Positions 63,238 to 64,000 of a stretch of 64,000 nucleotides of DNA are shown in pieces. The notes below the pieces were generated by a model that was not told the origin of the DNA, searched no databases, and was given only the letters and a program-made list of their open reading frames with translations. The position numbers were made by a program, and so were the translations under genes. Origin of the DNA: Marinobacter halodurans (GTDB lineage: Bacteria > Pseudomonadota > Gammaproteobacteria > Pseudomonadales > Oleiphilaceae); assembly GCF_004327985.1 (NCBI RefSeq), contig NZ_SJDL01000015.1:36972-100971 (forward strand), in the 5' to 3' direction. Position 1 is the first letter of the stretch; each line of letters starts with the position of its first letter.

Positions 63238-64000
63238 ATGTCCCTGCCTACCGATTTACAGTTCACTGCCCGCCTTGGGTCGTTACCCGACGATACCTTT
63301 GCCGTCGTTGAATTCAAGCTCGAAGAGCAGCTGTCACAGCCCTTTACCCTGACCCTCAAGCTGGCCAGCACCTTTGCCGACCTCGCCGCCAGCGATGTGC
63401 TGGACCAGGGCGTGGAGCTGGTGGTCTGGCAGGACGGCCAGGCCCTGCGCAACGTGCAGGGCGTGGTGACGTCTTTCAGCCGGGGCGACAGCGGCCACCG
63501 CCGCACCCGCTACGAAGTGGAAGTACGACCCGCCCTGTGGCGCCTGGACCTGATGCACAACAGCCGCATCTTCCAGCAACAGACCCCGGATGTGATTCTC
63601 GGCACCCTGCTGGACGAGCGGGGGCTGGTGGACAAGACCTTTGATCTGAAGCGGACTCCGCAAGAACGGGAATACTGCGTCCAGCACCGGGAAACGGATC
63701 TCGCATTCCTGTCCCGGATTGCCGCCGAGGAAGGCTGGCACTACCGGTTCGACCCGACCACCGCCGGTCAGCCGATCGTGATCGCCGACCATCACCGGGA
63801 TGCCCCGCAACTCCCCGAGGTAGGCTACAACGCCACCTCAGGCGGTTCCCACAAGACCCCCTGCGTCTTTAAATTCAGCTACACCGAGACCGTCTCCGTC
63901 GCCGGCGTGGCCCTGAAGGACTACACCTTCAGGAACCCCGCCTACGCCCTGATGCACCAGGCCCATGCGGCGGACCTGGACAGCCAGCGCAGCGACTACG
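63238..64000 (+). CDS. vgrG: Type VI secretion spike protein VgrG, N-terminal part
   Basis: 254 codons are present before the window ends. The start MSLPTDLQFTARLGSLPDDT, then FAVVEFKLEEQLSQPFTLTL, and REYCVQHRETDLAFLSRIAAEEGWHYRF near residue 140-170, are characteristic of the gp27-like region of VgrG/TssI. The spike would sit at the tip of the T6SS tube and carry effectors. AAGGA precedes the ATG, and TATTAT at 63168-63173 may be its -10. Effector and immunity genes would be expected downstream, outside the window. Confidence 0.92.
   Translation, partial: MSLPTDLQFTARLGSLPDDTFAVVEFKLEEQLSQPFTLTLKLASTFADLAASDVLDQGVELVVWQDGQALRNVQGVVTSFSRGDSGHRRTRYEVEVRPALWRLDLMHNSRIFQQQTPDVILGTLLDERGLVDKTFDLKRTPQEREYCVQHRETDLAFLSRIAAEEGWHYRFDPTTAGQPIVIADHHRDAPQLPEVGYNATSGGSHKTPCVFKFSYTETVSVAGVALKDYTFRNPAYALMHQAHAADLDSQRSDY

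Overview
The window looks like the chromosome of a GC-rich, facultatively anaerobic gammaproteobacterium, most likely marine or halophilic and Marinobacter-like. This rests on the combination of respiratory nitrate reductase with a fused NarK, complete glycine betaine catabolism in the gene order familiar from Pseudomonas, and a BCCT betaine transporter. It is an inference; no rRNA gene is present to confirm it.

Layout. (1) 1-12.7 kb, nitrate respiration: an NarK-like transporter and narGHJ on the minus strand (narJ cut by the window edge), divergent from the narXL two-component system and a double-length narK fusion. FNR-type and NarL-type sites can be read in front of narK and narG. (2) 12.7-18.8 kb: a SirB2-like membrane protein, NnrS, a P-type cation ATPase, a medium-chain oxidoreductase and an AhpD-like protein. 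(3) 18.8-45.8 kb: a nearly uninterrupted betaine catabolic block. The BCCT carrier imports betaine, GbcAB makes dimethylglycine, DgcAB with two ETF-like proteins makes sarcosine, SoxBDAG makes glycine plus one-carbon units, GlyA and serine deaminase convert glycine to serine and pyruvate, and FdhA and PurU deal with formaldehyde and formyl-tetrahydrofolate. Two GlxA/GbdR-type AraC regulators are present. At least six promoters of this block share one operator layout: two TGTCG-like half-sites 21 bp apart, followed about 32 bp later by a -10 hexamer.

(4) 46-52.7 kb: single housekeeping or stress genes (pirin, SRPBCC protein, flavin reductase, COG4315 protein, CapA-like protein, malate:quinone oxidoreductase) mixed with gene debris: a frameshifted pirin tail, a LysR stub, a hydrolase stub and a winged-helix stub with an in-frame stop. 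(5) 52.7-63 kb: an accessory island, visibly less GC-rich in its outer parts. It holds three co-directional genes (a coiled-coil protein, a 656-residue protein of unknown family and a small protein resembling trypsin-co-occurring domain 1). These converge on an overlapping pair encoding a pretoxin-like protein and a PD-(D/E)XK-type nuclease. A large UPF1-like SF1 helicase follows. I regard the five-gene cluster at 52.7-58.6 kb as the best candidate for an undescribed conflict (toxin or defence) system. (6) The right edge carries the start of a type VI secretion vgrG.

No tRNA, rRNA, CRISPR array or intact insertion sequence was seen.
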